Source: Meghimatium bilineatum
Taxonomy: Eukaryota; Mollusca; Gastropoda; Stylommatophora; Philomycidae
Direction: 5' to 3'
DNA: 64,000 nucleotides
Assembly: GCA_034231615.1 (NCBI GenBank)
Contig: CM067317.1
Span: 46,882,876 to 46,946,875 of the forward strand
Shown here: in pieces, positions 47,816 through 58,279 of the stretch
How the letters are laid out: every line of letters begins with the position of its first letter
Position numbering within the stretch: the stretch's first letter is position 1
The notes under the pieces: generated by a model
Told to the model about the DNA's origin: nothing
The model's database searches: none
What the model saw: the letters and a program-made list of their open reading frames with translations, nothing else
Translations under genes and position numbers: made by a program

Positions 47816-48494
47816 TGATGTCACAATCCTTCTACAAACACAAACACAGCCCATACTGATCAGGAGACTTATCAAAGCATTGTATTCCGTGAGTTGTAGT
47901 AATCTTAGTATGAAAGATGCTCTGGAGACCACCTTTCCCCCTTACATTGTAAACAACTCAAATATAAGAGATTCATTGCATATAATTCCTGGGAATAGAT
48001 ACAAACAAACAGAGACGGGGGTAAAGGGTGACCAAGGTCACAATCTCTGTACACTCTCGGGAATTGACATTTAAGACATAAACGGGTGGAGACTGAGTCG
48101 ACACTACACTCGAGAGCTCTAGAGATCAATGGTCGCTTGCACTTATATCAACCAGCGTGGCACTTGATGATTATGAACTAGTTAGTGGGATGATACACGG
48201 ACATCGAGATACATTAGCAAAGTATCAACTACAATAATTATTTATATATTTGGAATCGACTTGGCTAATTTTTGGCATGCGATTCCAAGTATATAATTAG
48301 TAAACAACTGAAAACCAAACAATAATCAAAACACATAACGAATTGTACCCACCTTAATTTAGCGAACATGTATTCTATACTGACTCTCGGTCACAAAAGC
48401 CACAATGCCATGGAGATCATTAAGGCGAAACTTGGAAAAGATTGAAGAAGTTTTGTTAGTCACTGGTAACATACTCAATTCGACGTTTTACTAT
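47816..48494. other. Unannotated spacer
   Basis: Nothing supported. Confidence 0.4.
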
Positions 48495-48505
48495 CAGTAA
48501 TTGTT

Positions 48506-48812
48506 TACTATGATCGCAGTCCAACCCCAGTTTTCACCCTTGTTTCCCATTAGTGCCTACCGACGTATTTTGTGGTTAACTGATCTAAATATTATATCAC
48601 TAAACAATCAATAAATAAGTGATATATTCATTGTTTATGGTTAGGGTTAAAGGTTAGTTATGTGTTACGTAACTAATCCTAACCCTAACCTTAAATATAA
48701 TTATATATAAATTAATAAATGATACACATAAACTTATAAACATAGGCAAGGGAAATAATCACTCAGGAAGGTACTAATTGGTGAAACGAGGGTTGAACTG
48801 CGATCATAGTAC
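48506..48812. mobile_element. MITE with ~22-bp TIRs, 10-11-bp TSD, TTAGGG-like core
   Basis: TTACTATGATCGCAGTCCAA at the left is matched inverted by TTGAACTGCGATCATAGTAC at the right. CAGTAATTGTT occurs at 48495-48505 and 48813-48823. The core holds TTAGGGTTAAAGGTTAG facing CTAACCCTAACCTTA, itself an inverted pair. A 10-11-bp duplication would suit a Mutator-like transposase; none is encoded here. Confidence 0.75.
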
Positions 48813-48824
48813 CAGTAATTGTTA

Positions 48825-49329
48825 TAACTAAATTAATTGTTAGGTTATTTTATTAATATATTTAATTATTATACACATTCAGCAACCATTTTAAAATATT
48901 GTCATCTAGTTGTTAAACAAAGAGAACTTCCAAAACCGTGCAGAAGGGGGGGGGGATTTGAGGGAGAGAGAGAGAGAGATAGAGAGAGAGATAATTTGTC
49001 AATTGTCACTGATGGATAATGGTAGATCTATTAAACAGTTCACTATAAATATTAACATGAATTATACATTTCTTAGTCATTTACATTAAGCTCATAAAAT
49101 TATGCAAAATGAAACAATTATCAGGACTAGTTTTTTGTGTTTTTTGCTCAAAAATGATGATTTGTAAAACATCACCTGGAACACACATTTTATGGGCTGT
49201 CACGTTATAATTTACCCGTGTTTGTTTAAATGTATACAGGCCTCTATGAATTATTCTCGTTGGTGACCAATAGTTAGTTCTGATAAACGGAAATACGATG
49301 TGTTGCCTTTTTTTATGCGCGCGGATGCC
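48825..49329. other. Unannotated spacer
   Basis: (GA)n run at 48960-48990; otherwise nothing supported. Confidence 0.4.
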
Positions 49330-49490
49330 TCGACACATCAGAAGGTCATCTGAGGGTCTGATTTCGAAAGAAAACAAAGTTCGACAGTAGAAGTGAACAA
49401 GCGTTGGTTAGTCTTCATTATCGAGAGTTCGTTCACCAACATCATTAACATCTCGTCGAATTTAGAGTGTTTACACACATTTTGTTTTGC
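49330..49490 (-). mobile_element. Family D remnant
   Basis: TTCGTTCACCAACATCATTA and AGTGTTTACACACATTT parallel 35175-35230. Old. Confidence 0.4.
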
Positions 49491-49864
49491 TTTTTTTAAA
49501 TTCATCCTTCTTCTGAAAGACGACTAAAATCCTGTTCTGGACAATGAATATTGCCTTTGTCATGGCTTCCATATTTCGTTGTCACGAATTTAATGTCACT
49601 TGCACTAAGTGCTGCTTTTTAACACTATTCCGTCTTCACCGTACACATGTTACTCTATAAATTGTCCTTATTTAAATCCTCTAGAGTGATCTAGAGGACA
49701 TAAAAGCATGGCTGTCCAGACCATCCGTTATCATACATGGTGCTGCAAATTTTTTAGACTGTGCGAACAGGTCCTCACACGGTCAGAGATAATGTTTGTC
49801 CATGTAGCAATCAATTCTTCTTCCAATGCAGTTTAGACAGCCAGGACTCAATCCCAAAGTATTG

Positions 49865-50090
49865 ATCAAGTGTTTAACACACGATCAAAAAATGCCCCCG
49901 GTGTATTGCCGGGATGCGAAAGTAAAGCAAAGAATAGTGACACTATTATCTGCCATGCATGTCGTAAGAATCGACTAAGAAGATTTTGTGTGTGGAGTTT
50001 GTTGTCGTCAAGAGGGCCAAGTGACCTAGAAACCATGCTTCAGTCGGATGGCGCAGTTATCACATCCAAGCTGTAAATGGCACAATACAT
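49865..50090 (+). mobile_element. Family A retroposon, 5' part
   Basis: GTGTATTGCCGGGATGCGAA, GCAAAGAATAGTGAC, CATGTCGTAAGAATCGACTA and CTTCAGTCGGATGGCGCAG follow family A in sense orientation. Confidence 0.65.
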
Positions 50091-50569
50091 TTCGCTCTCT
50101 TGACTACATCCAACTAATTTACAGGTGTGTAAAAACAAGCGCAGAAGAAGAATAAATTGCATGCTACTAGATGCACCACGAGTAGGTGACGTAGAGTTTT
50201 AGCTACCTGTTAGCCTTGAGTCACACAAGAGCAGTGTAAACCATTTCCATTCTACAGTTGCTATAAAGTCAATACTAGCCCCCTCAATCCTGTGATCCGT
50301 TTTGAGATTATAGTACAACATAACACGTCTTCTAACCTATCGCGATTTTTGTCTAATCTCTTATGGCATAAATTTCAAATGCATTATTATAATAACCAAA
50401 TTCCAAATTAATTCAAATATTTAAATTATGCCTTAATATCTGTGGGTTATTTTTTTTAAGGGGGGGGGGAGGGATGGAGGGGGGTGTTAAATATATTACA
50501 TAAATCATATTTTGTATGAAAGATTCATGGACGTATGTGACATGAGATAAATGTGGCATAGTTGTTTAG

Positions 50570-51230
50570 ATTTTACTTCGTGTGCGCGAGGTCGCAGGTT
50601 GATAGCGAGCAGTGATGTCTTGTTTAGGAACTTCGTGTGCGTGAGGTCGCAGGTTGATAGCGAGCAGTGATGTCATGTTTAGGAACTTCGTGTGCGTGAG
50701 GTCGCAGGTTGATAGCGAGCAGTGATGTCATGTTTAGGAACTTCGTGTGCGCGAGGTCGCAGGTTGATAGCGAGCAGTGATGTCTTGTTTAGGAACTTCG
50801 TGTGCGTGAGGTCGCAGGTTGATAGCGAGCAGTGATGTCTTGTTTAGGAACTTCGTGTGCGTGAGGTCGCAGGTTGATAGCGAGCAGTGATGTCTTGTTT
50901 AGGAACTTCGTGTGCGTGAGGTAGCAGGTTGATAGCGAGCAGTGATGTCTTGTTTAGGAACTTCGTGTGTGTGAGGTCGCAGGTTGATAGCGAGCAGTGA
51001 TGTCTTGTTTAGGAACTTCGTGTGCGTGAGGTAGCAGGTTGATAGCGAGCAGTGATGTCTTGTTTAGGAACTTCGTGTGTGTGAGGTCGCAGGTTGATAG
51101 CGAGCAGTGATGTCTTGTTTAGGAACTTCGTGTGTGTGAGGTCGCAGGTTGATAGCGAGCAGTGATGTCTTGTTTAGGAACTTCGTGTGCGTGAGGTCGC
51201 AGGTTGATAGCGAGCAGTGATGTTTTGTTC
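50570..51230. repeat. 55-bp minisatellite, 12 copies
   Basis: GTGTGCGTGAGGTCGCAGGT, TGATAGCGAGCAGTGATGTC, TTGTTTAGGAACTTC in 55-bp steps. The variants GCGCG, GTGTG and GTAGC recur in blocks, so copies were amplified in groups. Confidence 0.95.
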
Positions 51231-51304
51231 AACAGATAAACATAAATAGTTAAATGTGTTACCAATATTGATACGTATAGATACTGGCAATGAGGCACAG
51301 CCAC

Positions 51305-51362
51305 TCACGACGCTTCATTCATTTCGCTATTCTTTGCTTCTCTTCCGGGCCCCGGAAACACA
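51305..51362 (-). mobile_element. Family A 5'-end fragment
   Basis: CGCTATTCTTTGCTTCTCTT, CCGGGCCCCGGAAACAC equals the last 50 bp of family A on the plus strand. Confidence 0.5.
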
Positions 51363-52017
51363 GAAGCGATCTGTATATTAGTAATGTAAAGGTAGGTCCG
51401 CTGGCAGCAACCTACATTTCATGTACTAAGCCGTAGCAACCATTAGGTGGGGTGGCCAGTTCCCTTCCTTGCTATGTTTAGGTTCCGCAACCCTTGCCTT
51501 AGATACTAATTTGCAGTTGGGTCGACTGGAGCACAGGTCATGTCACACGAGAAATAATTATTCGGTTTTGTGTATGCCCGGATGTAGTTTCGCACCTGGC
51601 ACGTTATAAGCACGTTCATTATCAACTAGGCTACCGTGCTCAGCTCTTCCCGTATATTAGTAAGATATGTCAGCTTACAATAATATGCTTACCGCTTGCC
51701 TTCACAGTGTAAATATTAAAAAGCACATGAGGCACATGGAAACCATGCAGAAATACTGGGCTTTTTGTTAGTGGATCAGATGACCAACTGATACACTTTT
51801 AGTACAATCGTCCTCTGAAATAAGGCAGAGATAATCCAGTATTCATGAAAAAAAGCTTGATGGTAAGTTCCAATATCCGAACCAACAGGAAATGCAAAGG
51901 AACAGTGTTGTTAGCATCCTCCAAATCAATTGCCACCGTACACGCCTCCAATGTTAGTGGACACCCCCGTGAATCTCCTGAGAAATAAAGCTAGAGTGTC
52001 GTGAAACAACCCGAAAC
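51363..52017. other. Unannotated spacer
   Basis: Nothing supported. Confidence 0.4.
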
Positions 52018-52205
52018 TGAAAATTGGGGGAGAGGGCTGGGGTAACACAAGGCACATGTCAAAATGAAATAAGCACAAGTGTTACCAATAATAGTCAATA
52101 CAACTAACAAATTTGTGTCTCGTTGTGACTGTCTCTCGGTGTGACTGTGTATCGCTGTGATTGTGTCTCGGTGTGACTGTGTCTCGTTGTCACTGTGTTT
52201 CGTCG
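52018..52205. repeat. Penelope-like edge fragment and 15-16-bp tandem repeat
   Basis: GGCTGGGGTAACACAAGGCA resembles 42113-42135 beside the inverted-arm element. It is followed by TGTCTCGGTGTGACTG repeats (52125-52205). Confidence 0.5.
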
Positions 52206-52985
52206 TTAGTCTATTAACTAATATTGTTACCATTTATACCTATTTTCGTTCATTTTGACGATAAACCTCCTGAGCAACGACATCTGTATTACACCATGTC
52301 TCTCTGTATCCTCCAATATAGACTGTCTCTTTTGTGGGTAAGCAGCTCTATATTTTTGAATCAACTTCTTTCACGATATCTTCCCTACGCTTTTCATCTG
52401 ACCATGGTTTTCTTATTAATCTTCTGTAACACTACATCTCTATTACCGTCAAGAGTAGGCGGTAGAAGATACAACTTTTCAAGCTAGCATGTACTTCTTA
52501 GCACTTATAGTTTTTTCAGAAATGTGCAAAAAGTATTTATTATTATTTTATTCGATATTAATGCAAGTTAAGTTTGATCCTTACCAGGTTGATAATCATA
52601 GCGACCCGGTGACAAAGCTGTGGATGGTATGTGTGGTAGCTGTTGCGTGAGGCCTATTGCCCCACGTGTGTCTACCGGAACGTCATTCATGCGAATATAT
52701 ATATTACCACAGTGGTGGATCGTATTTGTCGCCAATTATAAATTCCCGCTATCTCTTCGAGAATCATCTTTTTAAAGTGACACATTTAGCTTTTTTCTTG
52801 ATGTTCACTGGTCACTTGCGTATACTTTGTATCGACAACCAAATAAATAAAGGAAAAGTCATGTGTCATTTCATTAGGATTATTCCCACTTTATCACACA
52901 GGTTTTATAACATCAATGGTCACACGTGGACAGTAGGACTTGTCAACCAACTAGGTAAGTACGGAAACTGGGCGAGTGATTATGA
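52206..52985. other. Unannotated spacer
   Basis: No feature that I can support. A short open frame from 52657 has no recognisable similarity. Confidence 0.4.
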
Positions 52986-52998
52986 TTGTACCATCAGT

Positions 52999-53282
52999 CT
53001 TCTTCTTCTTCTTCTGCGTTCGTTCTCAAACTCCTGCAGATTAGCAGGATGTAGTCCGGAGAACAGAATACGTTGTGTCATGGTTTACAGCATTGGTGCG
53101 ATATCTGCGCCTTTCGGCCTGACACATCCGACTTCAGCATGACTTTGGGTCATTGACCCTATATGGGATGGGACAGCCATCTCCATCCCATAACCTCCTT
53201 AGTCGCTTTTTACGACATGCGTGGAAGGTAAACAGTGTTACTATTCTTTGCTCCCCTTTCGGGCCCCGGCAACACACGGTAG
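52999..53282 (-). mobile_element. Family A retroposon, reference copy, 11-bp TSD
   Basis: 284 bp from TTCTTCTTCTTCTTCTGCG (complemented tail) to GGGCCCCGGCAACACACGG (complemented 5' end). GTACCATCAGT (52988-52998) and GTGCCATCAGT (53283-53293) flank it with one mismatch. In sense direction GCTGAAGTCGGATGTGTCAG, GCCGAAAGGCGCAGATATC resembles the LINE 5' UTR end (GCTGAAGCTGGAG, GCCAAAAGGCGCACAGATAA) just before its ATG. Confidence 0.85.
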
Positions 53283-53293
53283 GTGCCATCAGT

Positions 53294-53874
53294 GATCGTC
53301 TGTGAAGAAAACGGCTCGTCGCAGCTCTTTTAGCGCACCTCCCCGGAGCTACTTTTCCATCTTTGTGGGTACACATCAAAATGCGTCTGTATTTTCTATT
53401 TGAAACTATTGCACATCATTAAACTGTGCTATTCTTTGTCAAAACTAAAATAAACCCCCATCTATCGTTAATCTGTTCATAGCATGGAAATATATGCTTG
53501 ATTTAGTTTTGATATAAACATGCAATTAATTTTCTCTCCAGACATTCTAACAATTTTATCCGCAACTTCATTGTCATTCTTGAGCTGTGCAATCACAGTT
53601 GACGAACAGCGATTACATCACGTATTCAGGAATCATTTATGTGTTTGAACATCTTCATACAAGATAGTGGAATATATCTTTTATATAGACCGTATTTAAG
53701 TAGAAAGTTTCTTCTCGAAGATGATACTGCTAAGTCATCCGTGTATGCCAGAAATTTATGAAAACAAAAACAACAATTGCAGATATACATGGTTGATCAA
53801 TATTTTGTTTACATGTACAAAAGTAATCGTTGATCACAAAAATATATTCGCTGAGTACATGAATGGTTAATCTC
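53294..53874. other. Unannotated spacer
   Basis: Nothing supported. Confidence 0.4.
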
Positions 53875-54090
53875 TTGAAAGGATACCTACGGGCAAAAGA
53901 GCCAGGGGTAGACCAAAAGAAACATTCAGAAGAACAATACTTAGAGAAAGTAAAACAATCAATATCCATACTATTCAAGAACTGCACAGAATAGCTTTCA
54001 GCAGACATAATTGGAGAGAAATATAAATAACCAAATGGCCAGAGGGTGTCCGACAAAGTGGATGGTGCCGCAGTAACCTAATGAACAAAT
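53875..54090 (+). pseudogene. LINE 3' fragment
   Basis: [18 protein letters not shown], then IQELHRIAFSRHNWREI, is an RTE-like C-terminal tail (GR-RGRP---WRR...A-DR--WR). Confidence 0.65.
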
Positions 54091-54093
54091 AGT

Positions 54094-54331
54094 AATGCAA
54101 AATGATGTAAAAAGGTTACTAAAACACTTACCTAGCCTATTAATAAAAATATATTTTTAAGAAAAAAACATACATTTCTGTTGTTTGTCTCTTGAAAAAG
54201 GTTCAATTTGAGTCGATACGTTGAGAATTGTCCTGTTTAGTTTTATTGTATGTTTTTTTTTTTCTTAAAAATATATTTTTATTAATAGGCTAGGTAAGTG
54301 TTTTAGTAACCTTTTTACATCATTTTGCATT
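54094..54331. repeat. Near-perfect 80-bp inverted repeat (hairpin)
   Basis: AATGCAAAATGATGTAAAAA ... TTTTTAAGAAAAAAACATAC (54094-54174) is mirrored at 54253-54331, around a ~78-nt loop. The loop contains TTGAAAAAGGTTCAATTTGA and GTCGATACGTTG, vaguely like a Penelope-type motif. It sits inside LINE 3' sequence. Confidence 0.85.
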
Positions 54332-54477
54332 AATAATTGGAGAGATCTGACCTCTGCCCTATGCTCAAACTTCAGCGCAAAAAGAAAATGAACATGTATG
54401 GTGCTTTATTCATTACGGTATCACTGTGTTAGTTGAATTTTTCATAATGTCGAAATTAACTGATTTACGAGTGGCGT

Positions 54478-54552
54478 CCCCATCAAGGCCAGCACCGTGC
54501 AGTGGTGATGGGGCTTAGTTCAGCCATCAGGGGCTGGACACTAAGACTGGTC
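54478..54552 (+). ncRNA. Candidate HDV-like ribozyme, second copy
   Basis: P1 54478-54484 CCCCATC with 54507-54513 GATGGGG. P2 54487-54492 GGCCAG with 54547-54552 CTGGTC. P3 54494-54496 ACC with 54504-54506 GGT. P4 54519-54525 TTCAGCC with 54532-54538 GGCTGGA. A possible P1.1 (AG 54501-54502 with CT 54514-54515). The J4/2 region 54539-54546 contains CTAA with C at 54541. P1 starts at the first base after the target-site duplication, where an HDV-like ribozyme would cut. Unusual: position 1 is C rather than G. Confidence 0.58.
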
Positions 54553-54646
54553 GTGCAGTCCCATTCGAGCAGGACCATAGTCCTGCCCAAGTAAGCAGAG
54601 TGCTGAAGACGGAGGCATCCAGCCAAAAGGCGCACAGATAATCAGG

Positions 54647-54730
54647 ATGCCACGCACAAAACACAATGGAAACATGTCTGTATCTAAAAAGACAGTGAGT
54701 TTTATTAAGGAGACAGAATTACAGGTATAG
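54647..54730 (+). CDS. 27-codon fusion micro-ORF of the short LINE derivative
   Basis: Reads [12 protein letters not shown] (LINE N-terminus) directly into [13 protein letters not shown] (LINE C-terminus), then TAG, with no frame break at the deletion join. It may be an accident of the join, or it may matter for ribosome transit and RNA stability. No function is claimed. Confidence 0.45.
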   Translation: MPRTKHNGNMSVSKKTVSFIKETELQV

Positions 54731-54784
54731 ACATGTTTCAAGTGAACGAAAGAAGAAGAAGAAGAAGAAAATGAGTGGCGTTAT

Positions 54785-55330
54785 CATACAACTTCAGCAC
54801 AATTATGAGTAACTCATGATGATGTTAAAATGTATTTCATCGCAAAAAGAAGAATGCCACAGATTTATGACTTGTATAGATATTATAGGTGCTCAAAGTG
54901 ATCCCCACTAGCTTGACGACCGTGTAAACTGTCCCAACACTATATCTAAAGAAGCAGCATTTGTCGTTGTATGATGTCTGTCGGATTTTGACTTTTGGAC
55001 ATTACACACAGTATCCTGGGTTTCACACTTCTTAATTATCTTCGCAATCGTAAGATGTGTATGCGAAACTGTCCTATACGCACTTCTCCATTGAAACATA
55101 ACTTTAACAACATTCTCAAATTTTAAATACGATTTCAAAATGTTTTTCCGTTTCTCAAAAGACAAACGTGCGTTGACCATTTTGTTTACTTTGTCCAGTG
55201 ATATTTAGGTCAAAGTATTATGTAATTTTTTTTTATTGACCGCGTAACAACACATTAATACAGTAATTAACCAATAAATGACGATATATTTCACTTAATG
55301 ACGTCAATTCTACACATATATCCTCTCATC
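54785..55330. other. Unannotated spacer
   Basis: Minus-strand frame 54908-55180 (MVNARLSFEKRKNILKSYLK, FENVVKVMFQWRSAYRTVSH) resembles the start of a helix-turn-helix protein as used by some transposases, but it is isolated and I do not call it. Confidence 0.35.
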
Positions 55331-55334
55331 ATCA

Positions 55335-55790
55335 TCAAGTGCCGTCTCCGCAACGAAGGTTGGCTGCAACGTATCTCCAACATCTCCTGTCTCTTGTCTT
55401 GGTGGTGCACTCTGCTAGACTGTAACCTGTCCATCGTGTAATGTTACTCTCCCACTTGTATCTCTGCCTGCCTCTTGCTCGCTTCCCTTTGACTTTACCC
55501 TCAAGTAAGGTCTTCAATAGGGTGTCATGTCTTTTAATGTGTCCAAAGTATTTCATTTGCCTGATCTTTATTTCTCTTAGTAGTTCTTTCTTCATATTAA
55601 GTGTCTTTAGCACCTCTTTATTTGTTTTCTTCTCTTTCCACGATGTTCTCCCTATTCTTCTATATACCCACATCTCAAAGGCATCAATTTTGTCTTCTAA
55701 TTGTTTATTTAGTGTCCATGTTTCTGAGCCATACATTAATATGGAATAGATGTAGCATTTTATAATTCTCATTTTTAACTTGTTTGTATA
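55335..55790 (-). pseudogene. RTE-type LINE 3' fragment
   Basis: Open 145-codon frame: LMYGSETWTLNKQLEDKIDA, FEMWVYRRIGRTSWKEKKTN, IRQMKYFGHIKRHDTLLKTL, GKRARGRQRYKWE. No frame break, so a relatively young 5'-truncated insertion. A sister copy lies at 57080-57400. Confidence 0.8.
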
Positions 55791-56280
55791 TATCCTCTAT
55801 GAAAACGTTAATACATTATTGTGATTGGTAATTACTTTTATTAATAAATTAATACAAAGTACTGACCCACCCTGTATAGAAAATAAAACCTCCATCGATG
55901 TTTCCTTCCCACAGTTGGCATGATTTGTCATTTGTACATCATTGTTAACTTTCCTTTGCACTCAGGTTCTAAACACCGTTTCGATACAAGGGGACGTACC
56001 TACATTCCAACTTGTTAATATTATTAGGAATGCCATTTAGCTTTCGTGATGTCACTGGAAAACAAAGTGCTTATTGTAATCTGATATTAAAATTTATTAG
56101 CTCTTGTGCCGGATGCATCGATCTCTTAGGGCCAGCCAAGGGGGCGGAGGATGGGTGTTCTCAGTGAATTGCGTGAGATCAATGCATTCGGCAATAGTCT
56201 TCGCGAATTTGCAATGAGTAGGTACTTCTCCCCGTATTGTACATATAGGCCTACAGTAAATATGTTGTTTGTCTGGTTTT
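55791..56280. other. Unannotated spacer
   Basis: Nothing supported. Confidence 0.4.
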
Positions 56281-56284
56281 TAAA

Positions 56285-56400
56285 GGTTCCAGGAAAGAGA
56301 ACAAGAGGCAGACAGAATGGTCACAGGATATCAAAGATCTTCTGATCCTACTGGAAGAAGTTTTAGGCTGTAGTGATTTCTAGTCTATAAAAATCTGTCT
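56285..56400 (+). pseudogene. Short LINE tail fragment
   Basis: VPGKRTRGRQ and WSQDIKDLL-like text. Too short to classify. Confidence 0.35.
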
Positions 56401-56820
56401 TCTTTTCGCTTTATAAGTCTTTATGCATTGCAACGTCAGTGGTAGAAAAGTTCTCTGGAGATAGTTTTTTTGTGTGTGTTTCGTATATGTTTGTTGTCGT
56501 TGACTCTTTTATTTTTGCAATCCGTAGTTTTCAAGGTTTGCCCCTGTCTGGTTTGGTATCAATCGTGTCTGTATAGTAATACATTTTCAAGGGGCATTAT
56601 CTGATGGTAATATGGAAGCATGGGAAAATCACTTAATCTGTTGTTTTCTGACGTAATCCTGGATTGACATTGTGTATGTTAGTCTTTTGATGTCAATGAA
56701 AACATCTGTGTGAATCTTGGACAATTATTGACAATAATAGTCAGACCCATAATCCGTCAGGGTCGTAGCGGTGCCACATTCGAGACATCAGAACAAACAG
56801 TTCTACAAACATCTTTATCC
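56401..56820. other. Unannotated spacer
   Basis: Nothing supported beyond a 40-bp likeness of 56430-56465 to 20090-20130. Confidence 0.35.
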
Positions 56821-56824
56821 TCGG

Positions 56825-57022
56825 TCAATCGGAGGAGTGTAGAAAAAACATGACCAGACCATTCCTTGTTGTTATCAATCCAGGGATATAACTGTCCTCC
56901 ATTCTTCCTTCCACCTTCGATTGTTCATTGAAAATAATTTTTGAAAGCGAACCGTGTCTCGTTACATGTCTATACCAAATAAGTTCACGCCGTTTCACCC
57001 GCCAAAAAATGGTATTCGACAA
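56825..57022 (-). pseudogene. LINE C-terminal remnant, second family
   Basis: VKRRELIWYRHVTRHGSLSK, then IIFNEQSKVEGRMED, resembles VKRRKLAWFGHVTRHDSLSK-type LINE ends. Confidence 0.6.
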
Positions 57023-57079
57023 ACTGTAAGTTTGTTTATTTGCTACCGGGCAATTATGTTTATCTTATGCTCTATATCA

Positions 57080-57400
57080 TAATCATCAGATGCCGTCTCC
57101 GCATCGAAGGTTGGCTGCAATAGACCTCCAACATACTCTGTCTCGTGTTTTGATGGTGCACTCTGCTAGACTGTAACCTGTCCATCTTGTGCTGTTACTC
57201 TCCCACATGTATCTACTTCTACCTCTTGCTCGCCTCCCTTCCACTTTACCCTCACGTAAGGCCTTCAGCAAGGTATCATGTCTTTTAATATCTCCAAAAT
57301 ATTTTATTTGCTTGATCTTTATTTCCTTTAATAATTCTTTCTTCATATTGAGTGTTGTTAGAACCTCTTTGTTTTCTTCACTTTCCATATTCTCCATATC
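57080..57400 (-). pseudogene. RTE-type LINE 3' fragment (sister of 55335-55790)
   Basis: NMKKELLKEIKIKQIKYFGD, IKRHDTLLKALREGKVEGRR and RWTGYSLAECTIKTRDRVCW match the other copy at most positions. Its upstream end runs into a 20-bp tandem repeat. Confidence 0.78.
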
Positions 57401-57505
57401 CTTCTACACATCCACATATCCTTCTACACATCCACATATCCTTCTACACATCCACATATCCTTCTACACATCCACATATCCTTCTACACATCCACATCTC
57501 TGTAT
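57395..57505. repeat. 20-bp tandem repeat at LINE break
   Basis: CCTTCTACACATCCACATAT five to six times. CCTTCTACACATCCACAT equals the local LINE text (compare TTCTTCTATATACCCACATC at 55657), so a LINE segment was amplified in place. Confidence 0.88.
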
Positions 57506-57794
57506 ATTATATCTAATTCTCTATACAGTTAATTCTCAACAAATGTACGTAGCACTTGTTTTCAAAGGATTTAATCATTTTTTTCTGGGTATGGTTCGAG
57601 TGTCCAACTTTCACATCCGTATAAAAGTATACTTAGCACTAGCGATCTGAATTTATTGATCATTACTGTAATATTGATATTACTTTTCCAAATCATATTC
57701 AACCATGTCATGGCAGCCATTGGCAGCCATATCGAGTCTTAGCTTAATCTGATTTCGCTAGTTGCCATCATCATATGTTTGCAAACCGAGATAT

Positions 57795-58145
57795 TTGATT
57801 ATGGTAACATTTGATGGTGGTAACATTTGATGGTGGTAACATTTGATGGTGGTAACATTTGATGGTGGTAACATTAATGGTGGTAACATTTGATGGTGGT
57901 AACATTGATGGTGGTATCATGTGATGGTGGTAACATTGATGGTGGTAACATTTGATGGTGGTAACATTGATGGTGGTAACATTTGATGGTGGTAACATTG
58001 ATGGTGGTAACATTTGATGGTGGTAACATTTGATGGTGGTAACATTTGATGGCGGTAACATTGATGGCGGTAACATTTGATGGCGGTAACATTTGATGGT
58101 GGTAACATTTGATGGTAGTAACATTTGATGGTGGTAACATTGGCA
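57795..58145. repeat. 15-16-bp minisatellite
   Basis: GGTAACATTTGATGGT (16) mixed with GGTAACATTGATGGT (15). Open in all minus frames as an Asn/Val/Thr/Tyr/His repeat. No gene. Confidence 0.93.
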
Positions 58146-58279
58146 AATTTGTGAATCTTTGTTCATGGGATTTTGCTTTGTTTCAATTATTCACCAATAT
58201 CTTGCTTTTAGCAATGCTAATTTCCATGCCATATTTGGACAATCTGCAGAATGACGAAAAATTATATTGATACAGTAGG

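Larger units (their letters stand above)
54478..54772 (+). mobile_element. RIME-like short element: LINE 5' and 3' ends joined, 9-bp TSD
   Basis: Bases 54478-54688 match the 5' UTR and first codons of the I-type LINE at 10409-14491. From about 54689 it jumps to that LINE's last codons, 3' UTR and GAA tail (AAAGAAGAAGAAGAAGAAG). About 3.8 kb is missing. GAGTGGCGT stands at 54469-54477 and 54773-54781, so the deleted form moved as a unit, presumably driven by the full-length LINE. Family parallel: ingi/RIME in trypanosomes. Confidence 0.88.

Noticed and set aside
48630-48705. TTAGGG-like motifs as interstitial telomere
   Set aside because: Only a few imperfect units in both orientations within a TIR element, so they belong to the MITE.
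52657-53142. 161-codon plus frame
   Set aside because: Runs into a family A retroposon at 52999 and has no recognisable domain. The earlier part could not be placed in any family.
54908-55180. 90-codon minus frame resembling a transposase N-terminal HTH
   Set aside because: Weak resemblance (FSFEKRKNILK-like start), no catalytic domain nearby and no terminal repeats found.
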